From contig NZ_FWZU01000002.1 of the NCBI RefSeq assembly GCF_900177375.1, positions 682,001 to 746,000 on the forward strand: 64,000 nt of DNA, written 5' to 3'. Numbering within the stretch: position 1 is the stretch's first letter; each line of letters opens with the position of its first letter. Below the pieces are notes generated by a model. The model was not told where the DNA came from. It worked only from the letters and a program-made list of their open reading frames with translations, and made no database searches. Of this stretch, positions 52,822-61,493 are shown piece after piece. The position numbers were made by a program, and so were the translations under genes. Source of the stretch: Desulfovibrio gilichinskyi. GTDB taxonomy: Bacteria > Desulfobacterota > Desulfovibrionia > Desulfovibrionales > Desulfovibrionaceae.

Positions 52822-54666
52822 TTAAATAATTCCGTGTAACGGACCGCCTACAGCCCCAAGCGCATCAACTCGTTTTTCAATTTCAGGATCATCTTCCAGT
52901 GCTGGCGCATGGTATGTTTTGAGTCTGGCATCAATAATTATGGAAGTCGTTGCACCCCAGTGTTTAGCGTGGATGAACGCTCCGACTCCGTACATATCCG
53001 TTGCCGGATCAGAGCGGGTGAATGTTACCCATAAGAAATTATCCCAGTTTTTAGCAGTGAAATTTGCATCGTCCGCAACAATGATCATAGGAAATCCTTC
53101 GATCCCTTTGGCACTCTTTAATGCTTCACCCAGTCTGTCCAGTTGCGAGTCTTGCTGATCGCGTTTCATCCGATGCTTGGTTCCTTGAATGATCAGGATA
53201 CCCGGCGCGAATACCTGTACATCGCTAAATCCGTCAGGCAGGTTTATATTGGTCGGAAGCTGCGATGACAGAGAACGTTTTTTTGATCCAGCGGCGGCAA
53301 AGACCATCTTAGAACCTTGATTCAGGCTGATGCCGGAATAGTCCAGTGTATCGATGGTTGTTCTGGTAATAAAGTGAAGATCGCGGGTCAGATCGGCGCG
53401 TTCCAGCATGTGGCGGAAAAAGGCCGGAATGTCATGGCATGATTCGCCAGAACGCATATCTTCTTTAGCCGCAATAAATACGTATTTTGAAAGTGATGTC
53501 TGAGTGTTGCCAAGTAGTGACATTGCGTTAGTCAGCAGTTCCTGCGGCTGTCTTTCCTTCGCATATGGAACGTAACGCTCGCTGCCTACAGCTAAAAGCA
53601 GAGGATGAACGCCGGCTGCGTCTACAGCATGAACTTCATGTACTCCGGAAAAAACAGACGGCACAAGGTCCGCTGTCAGTTCGTGTATGAATTCACCGAA
53701 CATAGTGTCTTCCTGAGGAGGGCGACCTACTGTGGTAAAAGGCCAGATTGCATCATTTCGGTGATAAACTTTATCGACTTTTAAAACCGGAAAATCGTGC
53801 GCAAGACTGTAATATCCGAGATGGTCTCCGAAGGGGCCTTCCGGTTTTCCTGTTCCGTCGACAATGGAACCGCTGATGCAGAAATCAGCTTCGGCAGGCA
53901 TTGGCAGGTAGCCTTTACGGGCGACCATGGGAATGCGGTGTCCGCCGATTGCTCCTGCAAAGAAAATTTCAGCCAACCCTTCCGGCAAAGGCATGACAGC
54001 GGCCATGGTCATCGCCGGTGCGCCGCCGACAAATATATTCACTTTGAGCGAGGAGTTTTTTTTGATTGCCTGTGCGTGATGATGACCAATCCCTCTATGA
54101 ATCTGGTAGTGCAGTCCGATTTCTTTATCAGGAATAAAGTCGTTGCCGGAGAGCTGGACTCTGTACATGCCTATATTGGAACCGCCGTATCCCGGCCCGT
54201 CAGGACTTTCAGAGTAAACCTGAGGTAAAGTGACATATCCGCCGCCATCCATAGGCCACGATACAAGCTGCGGCAGTTTGGAAACGGTGGTTTCATTTTC
54301 CATAATCGGTCCGGTGGAAACATTTTTAGGCATGGTATGCCATGCTGTTTTCGGTGCACCAAGGTATTTCCACGGTTTTTTGAGGGCTTCCATGGGGCTT
54401 AGTTTGAGCTTCATCAGCCGTTCAACCATTTTAACGGTATCGCGGAAGATGAAATTCATTCTGTCTTTGGTTCCGTAAATATTCGCAGCCATGGGGAACC
54501 GGCAATCCTTCACATTTGTGAATAGCAGGGCTGGACCTCCGGCCTGAAAGACTCTGCGCTGGATAGCACCTATTTCCAGGTTGGCATCCACAACTTGATC
54601 TATGCGCAATAGTTCACCGCGTTTTTCAAGTGCATCCAGACATTCACGTGTATTTCTATATCCCAT
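52822..54666 (-). CDS. UbiD-family prenylated-FMN decarboxylase
   Basis: 614 residues. The start MGYRNTRECLDALEKRGELLRI and the motifs GMYRVQLSGND, EGPFGDHLGYYS and GRPPQEDTMFGEFIHELTADLVPS are those of UbiD, which uses prenylated FMN from a UbiX partner (not in the window). It is of the longer ~600-residue type rather than the E. coli ~500 type. In menaquinone-using anaerobes such a protein is a candidate for the decarboxylation in the futalosine pathway; the substrate is inferred. AAGGGAA precedes the ATG. A terminator-like stem lies in its leader. Confidence 0.9.
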   Translation of the reverse strand: MGYRNTRECLDALEKRGELLRIDQVVDANLEIGAIQRRVFQAGGPALLFTNVKDCRFPMAANIYGTKDRMNFIFRDTVKMVERLMKLKLSPMEALKKPWKYLGAPKTAWHTMPKNVSTGPIMENETTVSKLPQLVSWPMDGGGYVTLPQVYSESPDGPGYGGSNIGMYRVQLSGNDFIPDKEIGLHYQIHRGIGHHHAQAIKKNSSLKVNIFVGGAPAMTMAAVMPLPEGLAEIFFAGAIGGHRIPMVARKGYLPMPAEADFCISGSIVDGTGKPEGPFGDHLGYYSLAHDFPVLKVDKVYHRNDAIWPFTTVGRPPQEDTMFGEFIHELTADLVPSVFSGVHEVHAVDAAGVHPLLLAVGSERYVPYAKERQPQELLTNAMSLLGNTQTSLSKYVFIAAKEDMRSGESCHDIPAFFRHMLERADLTRDLHFITRTTIDTLDYSGISLNQGSKMVFAAAGSKKRSLSSQLPTNINLPDGFSDVQVFAPGILIIQGTKHRMKRDQQDSQLDRLGEALKSAKGIEGFPMIIVADDANFTAKNWDNFLWVTFTRSDPATDMYGVGAFIHAKHWGATTSIIIDARLKTYHAPALEDDPEIEKRVDALGAVGGPLHGII

Positions 54667-54689
54667 GTGTAGTTCCCTTATTTAATATG

Positions 54690-54713
54690 AAAAAAAGCGG
54701 GATTATCCCGCTT
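54690..54713 (-). terminator. Terminator in the leader of the ubiD-type gene
   Basis: On the minus strand AAGCGGGA-TAA-TCCCGCTT is followed by seven U residues: a complete intrinsic terminator, about 24 bases before the ubiD-type start and pointing toward it. No gene ends just upstream on this strand, so it must act on a leader or small RNA. Confidence 0.8.
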
Positions 54714-54849
54714 AATGCTTTTATCTTACCAAACCTGTTCCAAGGTGGTCGTTATGCATAATTTATTGTTTTGATACTTGAGCTGCGGAAAGAAAATAAT
54801 ATCATTATTTTGAATTAACGATTCATATTTTTGGTGAAAGTTTTCGTAC
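54690..54849 (-). ncRNA. Possible ~160-nt leader or small RNA
   Basis: A minus-strand promoter-like pair, TTGACC (54884-54879), 17 bases, TACAAA (54861-54856), would start RNA near 54849, and a strong terminator ends it at 54690. In between is a smaller foldable segment (ACCACC ... GGTTTGGT, about 54733-54754). It could be an attenuator controlling the ubiD-type gene or a free small RNA. I recognise no known riboswitch class. Confidence 0.3.
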
Positions 54850-55099
54850 TAGCTCTTTGTATTCAAATGAATAGAAGCGGTCAAGAGTCTGCTGGAATGG
54901 ATACGTTCCATATGTCTGTTTTGAAAGTAGTTTTATGTTGTAAATAACTGGTACGTTTATTTTTTAAAAGCTTGATTGCCAAATTTTTAAGCATGAAGTA
55001 TCTTTGTAAGTAAGAGTGAAAAAATTTGGATTATAATTCCGACATTGTACGTTAACTATCTGACATTAAATGATGTTTTATAATTGTTCTGGAGGGTTA

Positions 55100-56683
55100 A
55101 TGGAATTTAATGATCTGGGCATTAAACCTGTCAGCGATGCGAGTCCTGCCGGAGAAGACGCGCGTTATGATCCAGAGTACGATGAACTTCAACATGAGAT
55201 TGATAAACTCTCCAGCGCAACGGCTGGCGGTTCAATAAATTGGAAGAATGTCGCAACGCTCGGGTCTTCCATACTGCTCACTAAGTCAAAAGATATGATG
55301 GTTGCTTCTTATCTCGGAGTTGCGCTGATCCATTTGGAAGGCGTGGAAGGTTTTTCAGGTGGCGTGCAGGTCATGCTCGATCTGGTTAATACTTACTGGG
55401 AGACTATGTTTCCAAGTAAGAAACGTATGCGCGGTCGTTTCAATGCCATTAAATGGTGGGCTGACAGGGCATTAGATTTTTTAAGGGACTATGACGGAGG
55501 CGATCTTCCGCAAGACGTTGTGGGAAATCTTTCACAGCGCATCAAGGATCTTGATTCAGCGTTATCCGAGAAATCTGAAGATGCTCCGATATTAAAAAAT
55601 CTGGCTGACTATGCGGACCGTCTGCCGATTATACCAGAAGAAAAACCGCTGCAAGTTCCTTCTGACGAATCTGATGATGGCGCAGAACTGCCTGTCCCGC
55701 AGGTTGTTGAAACCTCTTCCTCCGTATCTAAAACTGCTGCGCCGTCTTCTGTCAGCAGCCAGACTGCTGCTGGGAATCTTCATTCAGAAGGAGACTTCCT
55801 TAATGAGCTCAAGACCGGAATGGATTCTCTTTCTTCTGTGGCGGACTACCTGCTTGCAAATGATACTGCTAATAGTTCCGGATACCGTTTTCGCAGGATT
55901 GTTGCGTGGATGCCTGTCATAGCTCTGCCTCCATCGGAAAAAGGAAAAACATTAATTCCTCCGCCGAGCAGCGAAATAAAAAATTCCATTATAAATCAGT
56001 TACAAAGCGGCGACTTTGCCGGGGCTCTTAATGCTTCAGAATCGATGATCAGTGTATATCTTTTCTGGCTTGATATCAGCCGTCTCGCTGCAGAGGCACT
56101 TGATGGACTCGGCGATTCCTATAGTGATGCCAAAACTGCGATTGAGCTTGAGACTGCTTTTTTTACAAAGAGGCTGCGCGGTATCGAATCCATGACCTTT
56201 TCGGACGGAACCCCCTTTGCTGACCAGAAAACTAAATCATGGCTGAACAGCCTTAACAAAGTGCAAGAATCCGGTCTTGGCGGGGAAAATGGAAAAGGAT
56301 CTGATGCTGATGGTCTTTTTGCGAAGGCCTCTGAATTGGTTAAAAATAAAAAAATATTTGACGCTGTGACCATTATTCAGGATAGTTTAAATAGAGTGGT
56401 TTCTTTTCGTGAGCATTTTTTGTTGCAGCTGGGAATGGTCAGGATTCTAACTGAAGTAGATCAAGGCGGGCTGGCACATGTTCACGTTGAAGAGGTCCTT
56501 GAACATATTGAAAAGTTCAACCTTGAATCTTGGGAACCGGCTCTTGCTTTGAGCGGTTTAAAAACTGCTTACGAAGCACTGCTGGCAGAGGGGGGAGACG
56601 CAGCTGTTAATTTGGCTGCAAGCACATTAATGCGCATCGCTCGTCTAAACCCTGTCGAAGCGTTGAAGATAAATGGATTGTAA
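55100..56683 (+). CDS. tssA: Type VI secretion protein TssA
   Basis: 527 residues from ATG 55100, which follows TGGAGGGTTA; an ATG 30 bases upstream lacks a site. The N-terminal ImpA domain (about 10-130) has the signature SPAGEDARYDPEYDELQ and GSILLTKSKDMMVASYLGVAL. A Ser/Pro-rich linker is at about 190-240, followed by a helical C-terminal part. TssA caps the growing sheath and links it to the baseplate. It opens the T6SS operon. Confidence 0.93.
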   Translation: MEFNDLGIKPVSDASPAGEDARYDPEYDELQHEIDKLSSATAGGSINWKNVATLGSSILLTKSKDMMVASYLGVALIHLEGVEGFSGGVQVMLDLVNTYWETMFPSKKRMRGRFNAIKWWADRALDFLRDYDGGDLPQDVVGNLSQRIKDLDSALSEKSEDAPILKNLADYADRLPIIPEEKPLQVPSDESDDGAELPVPQVVETSSSVSKTAAPSSVSSQTAAGNLHSEGDFLNELKTGMDSLSSVADYLLANDTANSSGYRFRRIVAWMPVIALPPSEKGKTLIPPPSSEIKNSIINQLQSGDFAGALNASESMISVYLFWLDISRLAAEALDGLGDSYSDAKTAIELETAFFTKRLRGIESMTFSDGTPFADQKTKSWLNSLNKVQESGLGGENGKGSDADGLFAKASELVKNKKIFDAVTIIQDSLNRVVSFREHFLLQLGMVRILTEVDQGGLAHVHVEEVLEHIEKFNLESWEPALALSGLKTAYEALLAEGGDAAVNLAASTLMRIARLNPVEALKINGL

Positions 56684-56729
56684 ACAGGTTTAAATTTGAT
56701 TTTCTAACGATTTACTGGAGGTCTTAAAA

Positions 56730-57212
56730 ATGGCGAAAGAAGGTTCTGTAGCCCCTAAAGAAAGGGTTAACATAGTCTATAAGCCGGAAACAGGTAATGC
56801 AAAAGAAGAAGTTGAACTTCCTCTTAAATTACTGGTTGTCGGCGATTTTACTCAAAAATCTGATGACAGAATGGTCGAGAACCGTGATCCAGTAAATATT
56901 GATAAGGACAACTTCAATGAAGTCCTCAAAGCACAGGATCTGGAACTCAAAATTTCGGTGGGCAACAAACTTACTGCAGATGCTGATGCGCAAATGGCCT
57001 TGAATTTGAAGTTTGAAACTCTCAAGGATTTCGATCCGGATCAGATCCTTAAGCAGGTTCCTGAACTGCAAACGCTTATGGAGTTGCGTGACGCCCTCAA
57101 GGCTTTGAAGAGTCCGCTTTCCAATGTGCCTGATTTCAGAAAAAAGGTGCAGAGTTTAGTGCAGGATGAAGGCGCGCGTGAACGTCTGCTTAAAGAACTT
57201 GGTATTGAGTAG
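56730..57212 (+). CDS. tssB: Type VI secretion sheath small subunit TssB
   Basis: 160 residues. The motifs APKERVNIVYKPETGNAKEEVELPLKLLVVGDF (two adjoining conserved stretches), FNEVLKAQDLELKISVGNKL and the C-terminal FRKKVQSLVQDEGARERLLKELG are the TssB/VipA pattern. It polymerises with TssC into the contractile sheath in the cytosol, and its C-terminal helix is where ClpV-dependent recycling acts. CTGGAGG precedes the ATG, and tssC follows in 11 bases. Confidence 0.96.
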   Translation: MAKEGSVAPKERVNIVYKPETGNAKEEVELPLKLLVVGDFTQKSDDRMVENRDPVNIDKDNFNEVLKAQDLELKISVGNKLTADADAQMALNLKFETLKDFDPDQILKQVPELQTLMELRDALKALKSPLSNVPDFRKKVQSLVQDEGARERLLKELGIE

Positions 57213-57223
57213 GGGGGACAGAC

Positions 57224-58708
57224 ATGGCTGAAGAGAAATTAGAGCAACAGCAACAAGGTGCAGAGACCACTACTGAAGGGTCTTTGCTGGATGAAATAGT
57301 AGAGGCCACTAAACTTAAACCAAATGACGAAGCTTATTCTGTTACCAAAGCAGGATTGCAGGCTTTTCTTGAAGAAATGGTTAAACCTGAGCGGCAGGGA
57401 GCTAAGATTTCCGGCAATCTTGTTGATGACATGTTGGCACAGATTGACCAGAAACTTTCGGCGCAGATGGATACTATTATTCATCATAAAGAATTCCAGC
57501 AGCTTGAATCTTCATGGCGTTCTATGAAGTTTTTAGTGGATCGCACTGACTTCCGTGAAAATGTCCGCATTCAGATGATGAATGTGTCCAAGGAAGACTT
57601 GCTGGATGATTTTGACGATGCTCCTGAAATAACCAAATCCGGTCTTTATAAACAAGCTTATACTGCCGAATACGGGCAGTTCGGTGGTCAGCCTTTCGGG
57701 GCTATTATCGGTAATTACGATTTCGGCCCCGGTCCGCAGGATATGAAGCTTCTGCAGTACTCGGCGTCGGTCGCAACCATGACTCATGCTCCGTTTATTG
57801 CGGCTGCAGGTACTGAATTCTTCGGTATTGAAAAATGGAGCGAACTTCCTAATCTTAAAGATTTGAATTCTATTTTCGAAATGCCGCAGTATGCAAAGTG
57901 GAATTCTTTCCGCGAATCGGAAGATGCACGTAATGTCGGTTTGACTCTGCCTAAATTCTTGCTTCGTCTTCCTTACGGACAGGACACTCTACCTGCTAAG
58001 AGCTTTAATTATCAGGAAAGTGTTAAAGACGGAGATGACGATTTCTGCTGGGGAAATACGGCTTTTGCGTTTGCTTCCAAGCTGACTGATTCATTCGCCA
58101 AATATCGCTGGTGTGCAAACATCATCGGCCCGCAGGGCGGCGGAGCTGTTGAGGATTTACCTCTGTATCAATATCAGGCCATGGGCGCAGTGCAAACCAA
58201 GATTCCGACTCAGGTACTCCTTTCGGAGCGCAGAGAATTTGAACTTGCCGAAGAGGGCTTTATCGGCCTGACCATGCGTAAGGGAAGCGACAATGCCGCT
58301 TTCTTCTCAGCTAATTCATGCCAGAAACCGAAATTCTTCGGAATCAGCAAGGAAGGCAAAGAAGCTGAACTTAACTATAAACTTTCAACTCAGCTTCCAT
58401 ACATGATGATCATGGACCGTTTGGCCCATTATATCAAAGTGATACAGCGTGAAAATATCGGTACGTGGAAAGAGCGTGGCGATCTTGAACGGGAGCTTAA
58501 TACCTGGATATCTCAATACGTTACTGAAATGGATAACCCGGCTCCGAGTGTCCGCAGTCGCAGACCGCTGCGTATGGCTCAGATTGAGGTTAATGATGTG
58601 GAAGGCGATCCGGGCTGGTATTCAGTTTCTTTGAAAGCCAGACCTCACTTTAAGTATATGGGCGCCGCATTTACTCTGTCATTGGTCGGTAAGTTGGAAA
58701 AAGAGTAG
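57224..58708 (+). CDS. tssC: Type VI secretion sheath large subunit TssC
   Basis: 494 residues, the normal length. It contains the family phrases SWRSMKFLVDRTDFRENVRIQ, GAIIGNYDFGPGPQDMKLL, FRESEDARNVGLTLPKFLLRLPYG and the C-terminal WYSVSLKARPHFKYMGAAFTLSLVGKL. It builds the contractile sheath with TssB. GGGGGGAC lies just before the ATG. After it comes a 90-base gap with a hairpin before hcp. Confidence 0.97.
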   Translation: MAEEKLEQQQQGAETTTEGSLLDEIVEATKLKPNDEAYSVTKAGLQAFLEEMVKPERQGAKISGNLVDDMLAQIDQKLSAQMDTIIHHKEFQQLESSWRSMKFLVDRTDFRENVRIQMMNVSKEDLLDDFDDAPEITKSGLYKQAYTAEYGQFGGQPFGAIIGNYDFGPGPQDMKLLQYSASVATMTHAPFIAAAGTEFFGIEKWSELPNLKDLNSIFEMPQYAKWNSFRESEDARNVGLTLPKFLLRLPYGQDTLPAKSFNYQESVKDGDDDFCWGNTAFAFASKLTDSFAKYRWCANIIGPQGGGAVEDLPLYQYQAMGAVQTKIPTQVLLSERREFELAEEGFIGLTMRKGSDNAAFFSANSCQKPKFFGISKEGKEAELNYKLSTQLPYMMIMDRLAHYIKVIQRENIGTWKERGDLERELNTWISQYVTEMDNPAPSVRSRRPLRMAQIEVNDVEGDPGWYSVSLKARPHFKYMGAAFTLSLVGKLEKE

Positions 58709-58725
58709 TTTCTTAAGTAAGTCCG

Positions 58726-58751
58726 GTCGCCGGAATATGTGTTCCGGTGAT
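58726..58751 (+). other. Hairpin between tssC and hcp
   Basis: A 10-bp stem with two G-U pairs (58726-58735 with 58742-58751, loop TATGTG) lies in the tssC-hcp gap without a U run. It may be an mRNA processing or stability element near the start of an abundant hcp message. Confidence 0.45.
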
Positions 58752-58798
58752 GTCCGAATTGTGTAATTTTTAAACGTTAATTCACAAGGAGTAGGATT

Positions 58799-59281
58799 AT
58801 GGCACTGACTTCATACATGAAGGTAACAGGCAAGACTCAGGGGCAGATTAAGGGCGATTGCTCGCAGGCTGGTGATAAGAAAGATTCAATGCTTATCTAC
58901 GCTGTAGAGCATAACGTTGAAATTCCGAAAGACACTCATACCGGCCTACCCACAGGTCAGCGCGTTCACAAGCCTTACCATGTTACTAAACATGTAGATA
59001 ATGCTTCTCCTAAACTGGCTCAGGCTTGTTGTAAGGGTGAGCAGCTTACTGTTGAAGTAGATTACTACCGTATTGATGTCACCGGTATAGAAAAGAAATA
59101 TTATACCGTGAAAATGGAAGAGGCGATCATTGTCAACGACAAGCATTATAAACCGCTTACTTTCCTTGAAGACAACAAGGGATACCACGATATGGAAGAG
59201 ATCAGCTTTACTTATTCCAAAATCACATGGACTTATGCGGACGGTAATATTGAATATACCGACGATTGGAAAGGCAATTAG
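58799..59281 (+). CDS. hcp: Hcp, T6SS inner tube protein (TssD)
   Basis: 160 residues. The Hcp beta-barrel pattern is clear: YMKVTGKTQGQIKGDC, HKPYHVTKHVDNASPKL, YYTVKMEEAIIV, and the C-terminal EISFTYSKITWTYADGN. It forms hexameric rings that stack into the secreted tube. AAGGAG lies before the ATG. It is bracketed by a hairpin upstream and a terminator-like stem downstream, which suits its need for more copies than the other parts. Confidence 0.97.
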   Translation: MALTSYMKVTGKTQGQIKGDCSQAGDKKDSMLIYAVEHNVEIPKDTHTGLPTGQRVHKPYHVTKHVDNASPKLAQACCKGEQLTVEVDYYRIDVTGIEKKYYTVKMEEAIIVNDKHYKPLTFLEDNKGYHDMEEISFTYSKITWTYADGNIEYTDDWKGN

Positions 59282-59292
59282 CCAAAATTATG

Positions 59293-59320
59293 AAGGAGCT
59301 CCTTCAGGAGCTCCTTTTTT
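59293..59320 (+). terminator. Intrinsic terminator after hcp, inside the T6SS operon
   Basis: GGAGCTCC (59295-59302), loop TTCA, GGAGCTCC (59307-59314), then six T residues. It sits 13 bases after the hcp stop and 15 bases before the tssE start, so it probably causes partial termination and lowers expression of tssE-tssF-tssG-clpV relative to hcp. Confidence 0.85.
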
Positions 59321-59335
59321 ACTGCGGGAAAATTT

Positions 59336-59755
59336 ATGAATGAGCAACGGCTGCTGGAGCGCATAAGACTGATGGAAGATGATCCGGACCGCCGTGATAC
59401 CGTGGAAGCCGGGCAGGTTATCAAATCCATTCTCAGCTATCTGCGAATGATTCTAAACACCCGGCAGGGGAATGCTCAGATTGCTCCGGATTTCGGGGTA
59501 CCTGATTTTACCAGCATGATCGGTGCAACCGGTCTTGATGCCGTCAGAGATATCGAGGCTTCCATGACTGAGGTTATTCTCAAGTTTGAGCCGCGTCTGG
59601 AGAATGTGAATATTTCATTCATACCCGATGAGGACATGCCTCTTTCATTGCAGTTCAAACTGCATGCAAAGCTTGCTCTTGAAGGTCAGGAAATGCCCGT
59701 AGTTTTCGAGACTGTGCTGGACCCTGATGGACGCATTAATGTCATAGACATTTAG
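59336..59755 (+). CDS. tssE: Type VI secretion baseplate protein TssE
   Basis: 139 residues, gp25-like. The core SILSYLRMILNTRQGNAQIAPDFGVPDF and VILKFEPRLENVNISFI match TssE, a wedge part of the T6SS baseplate, homologous to phage T4 gp25. No clear ribosome site is seen beyond GGGAA. It stands eight bases before tssF. Confidence 0.95.
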   Translation: MNEQRLLERIRLMEDDPDRRDTVEAGQVIKSILSYLRMILNTRQGNAQIAPDFGVPDFTSMIGATGLDAVRDIEASMTEVILKFEPRLENVNISFIPDEDMPLSLQFKLHAKLALEGQEMPVVFETVLDPDGRINVIDI

Positions 59756-59762
59756 GAAACGC

Positions 59763-61493
59763 ATGATAGATAAGTATTACCAACGAGAGCTTACACACCT
59801 GCGTGAGCTTGCTGTCGAATTTTCAAAGACTCACCCGGCACTGGCTCCTATGCTTAGCGGACCGGGATCTGATCCTGATGTGGAGAGGCTTCTTGAAGGT
59901 TCGGCTTTTATGTCCGGTATGATCAACCAGAAGCTTGATGATGAGTTTCCTGAGGTTGTACATGGACTTGTGCAATTGATTTTTCCTCATTACCTGCGTC
60001 CGATCCCTTCTACCACAATTATTAAATTCACTCCCAAACCAAGTCTTATGGAAACCGTCCGTGTTCCGGCAGGCGTGCAGCTTTCATCTATTCCTGTAAA
60101 AGGTGCCGAGTGTACTTTTTCAACTACTTTTGACGTGGAACTGCATCCTTTAACAATTACAAAGCTGGATTTTAAACAGCGCGCCGGAACTTCCGGAACG
60201 TTGACTATAGGATTTGAACTTAAAGGTATGCCCCTTGAAGAATGGGATGTCTCAAGTTTGCGGTTTCATCTTACCGGAGATTCTGCCGAGGCATCTACGC
60301 GCTACAAGGTTTTGTTTAATTGTACCCGCTCAATAAGTATCAGTGCTCCCGGTGAACCTGTTTCAATGTTCGGTCCAAGCAACCTTCACGCAGTAGGATT
60401 TGAGGATCATGAATCCTTGTTACCTTATCCTTCACAGTCTTTTCCCGGGTACCGCATTTTGCAGGAGTATTTCATCCTGCCTGAAAAATTTCTTTTTTTT
60501 GATATAGCTGGTCTTAAAAACTGGAAAGGGCGCGGCAAGGGCGATAAGTTTGAAATAGTGCTGGAACTAGATAAACTCCCGTCTGATTTAACCCGTTTTA
60601 CCAAAGAACATCTCTGCCTGTTTGCAACACCTGCCATCAACCTTTTTCAGCGTGACGCTGAGCCAGTTATCCTCGACCATAAGAGGCCGGAATATCAGGT
60701 GCGAACGTCAGGTGATTCGGGTGGAGATTATCAAGTCTACTCAGTTGATACAGTTTCCGGGTATGTACAGGGAACTGTGGAGGAGAGAGCTTACAAGCCG
60801 TTTCATATGTTTAACCCTCAAGCAGGTGAGATGCCTGTTTATACCGTTCATCATCGGCGTTCGATTGTTCAGGATAAAACAGATCTTTTTGTTTCTGTGG
60901 CTTATCCGGCCATGGGTAAAGAACCTCGGCAGGAAACTTTGTCCATGTCATTAACCTGTACAAATGGTTCCCTGCCCGAAAAACTTCGGTTCGGTGATAT
61001 CTCCAAACCCACAGAGACCTCACCGGAGCTTGCCTCGTTTGAAAATATCCGGCCGCCGACTTCTCCGGTTCAGCCGCCGCTCGGCAATAATCTTCTGTGG
61101 CGGCTGCTGTCACATTTGTACATTAATTATCTTTCCATGGCAGAAGTGGAAAGCCTCAGGGCTATGGTTAAACTCTATGTCTTTACCGACACCCGCGACC
61201 GCGGATCTGTTGTGGCAAATACTAAGCGGGTGGATGCCATTACCGGAATGCAAGTAACTGAGGGGGATAGGCTGGTTAAAGGACTTGTCATGCGCGGGAG
61301 GGACATCAAAATGTCGCTGAACGGGGACGGTTTTGCCAATAGCGGCGATTTGTATCTGTTCAGCTCTGTTATGAATAGATTCTTTTCAGGGTATGCCTCT
61401 GTGAACTGTTTCACCAGACTGACCGTTGAAGATACACTCAACAAGGAGTTCTATAAGTGGACAGCAATGATCGGAAATCGTCCGCTTCTATAA
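59763..61493 (+). CDS. tssF: Type VI secretion baseplate protein TssF
   Basis: 576 residues, the family length. The start YYQRELTHLRELAVEFSKTHPALAPML and GPGSDPDVERLLEGSAFM are the VasA/ImpG signature, followed by the phrase FPHYLRPIPSTTII. It forms the baseplate wedge with TssE and TssG. It overlaps tssG by 37 bases. Confidence 0.96.
   Translation: MIDKYYQRELTHLRELAVEFSKTHPALAPMLSGPGSDPDVERLLEGSAFMSGMINQKLDDEFPEVVHGLVQLIFPHYLRPIPSTTIIKFTPKPSLMETVRVPAGVQLSSIPVKGAECTFSTTFDVELHPLTITKLDFKQRAGTSGTLTIGFELKGMPLEEWDVSSLRFHLTGDSAEASTRYKVLFNCTRSISISAPGEPVSMFGPSNLHAVGFEDHESLLPYPSQSFPGYRILQEYFILPEKFLFFDIAGLKNWKGRGKGDKFEIVLELDKLPSDLTRFTKEHLCLFATPAINLFQRDAEPVILDHKRPEYQVRTSGDSGGDYQVYSVDTVSGYVQGTVEERAYKPFHMFNPQAGEMPVYTVHHRRSIVQDKTDLFVSVAYPAMGKEPRQETLSMSLTCTNGSLPEKLRFGDISKPTETSPELASFENIRPPTSPVQPPLGNNLLWRLLSHLYINYLSMAEVESLRAMVKLYVFTDTRDRGSVVANTKRVDAITGMQVTEGDRLVKGLVMRGRDIKMSLNGDGFANSGDLYLFSSVMNRFFSGYASVNCFTRLTVEDTLNKEFYKWTAMIGNRPLL

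Larger units (their letters stand above)
54667..55099. promoter_or_regulatory. Control region between divergent ubiD-type gene and tssA
   Basis: 433 bases. The left half holds, on the minus strand, a candidate promoter (54856-54884) and a terminator (54690-54713). The right half must hold the T6SS promoter; I found no convincing -35/-10 or -24/-12 pair there, only CTGACA at 55058-55063 with TATAAT just 13 bases on. No supported coding sequence. Confidence 0.45.

Noticed and set aside
54867-54947. 26-codon ORF in the gap before tssA
   Set aside because: No ribosome binding site and no hydrophobic or conserved pattern.
54948-54967. Sigma-54-like motif CTGGTACG... before tssA
   Set aside because: The second half is all T with no GC at -12; it also starts about 150 bases from the gene.
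55070-55099. Upstream ATG for tssA
   Set aside because: No ribosome site; the second start has GGAGGG at proper distance and gives the family N-terminus.
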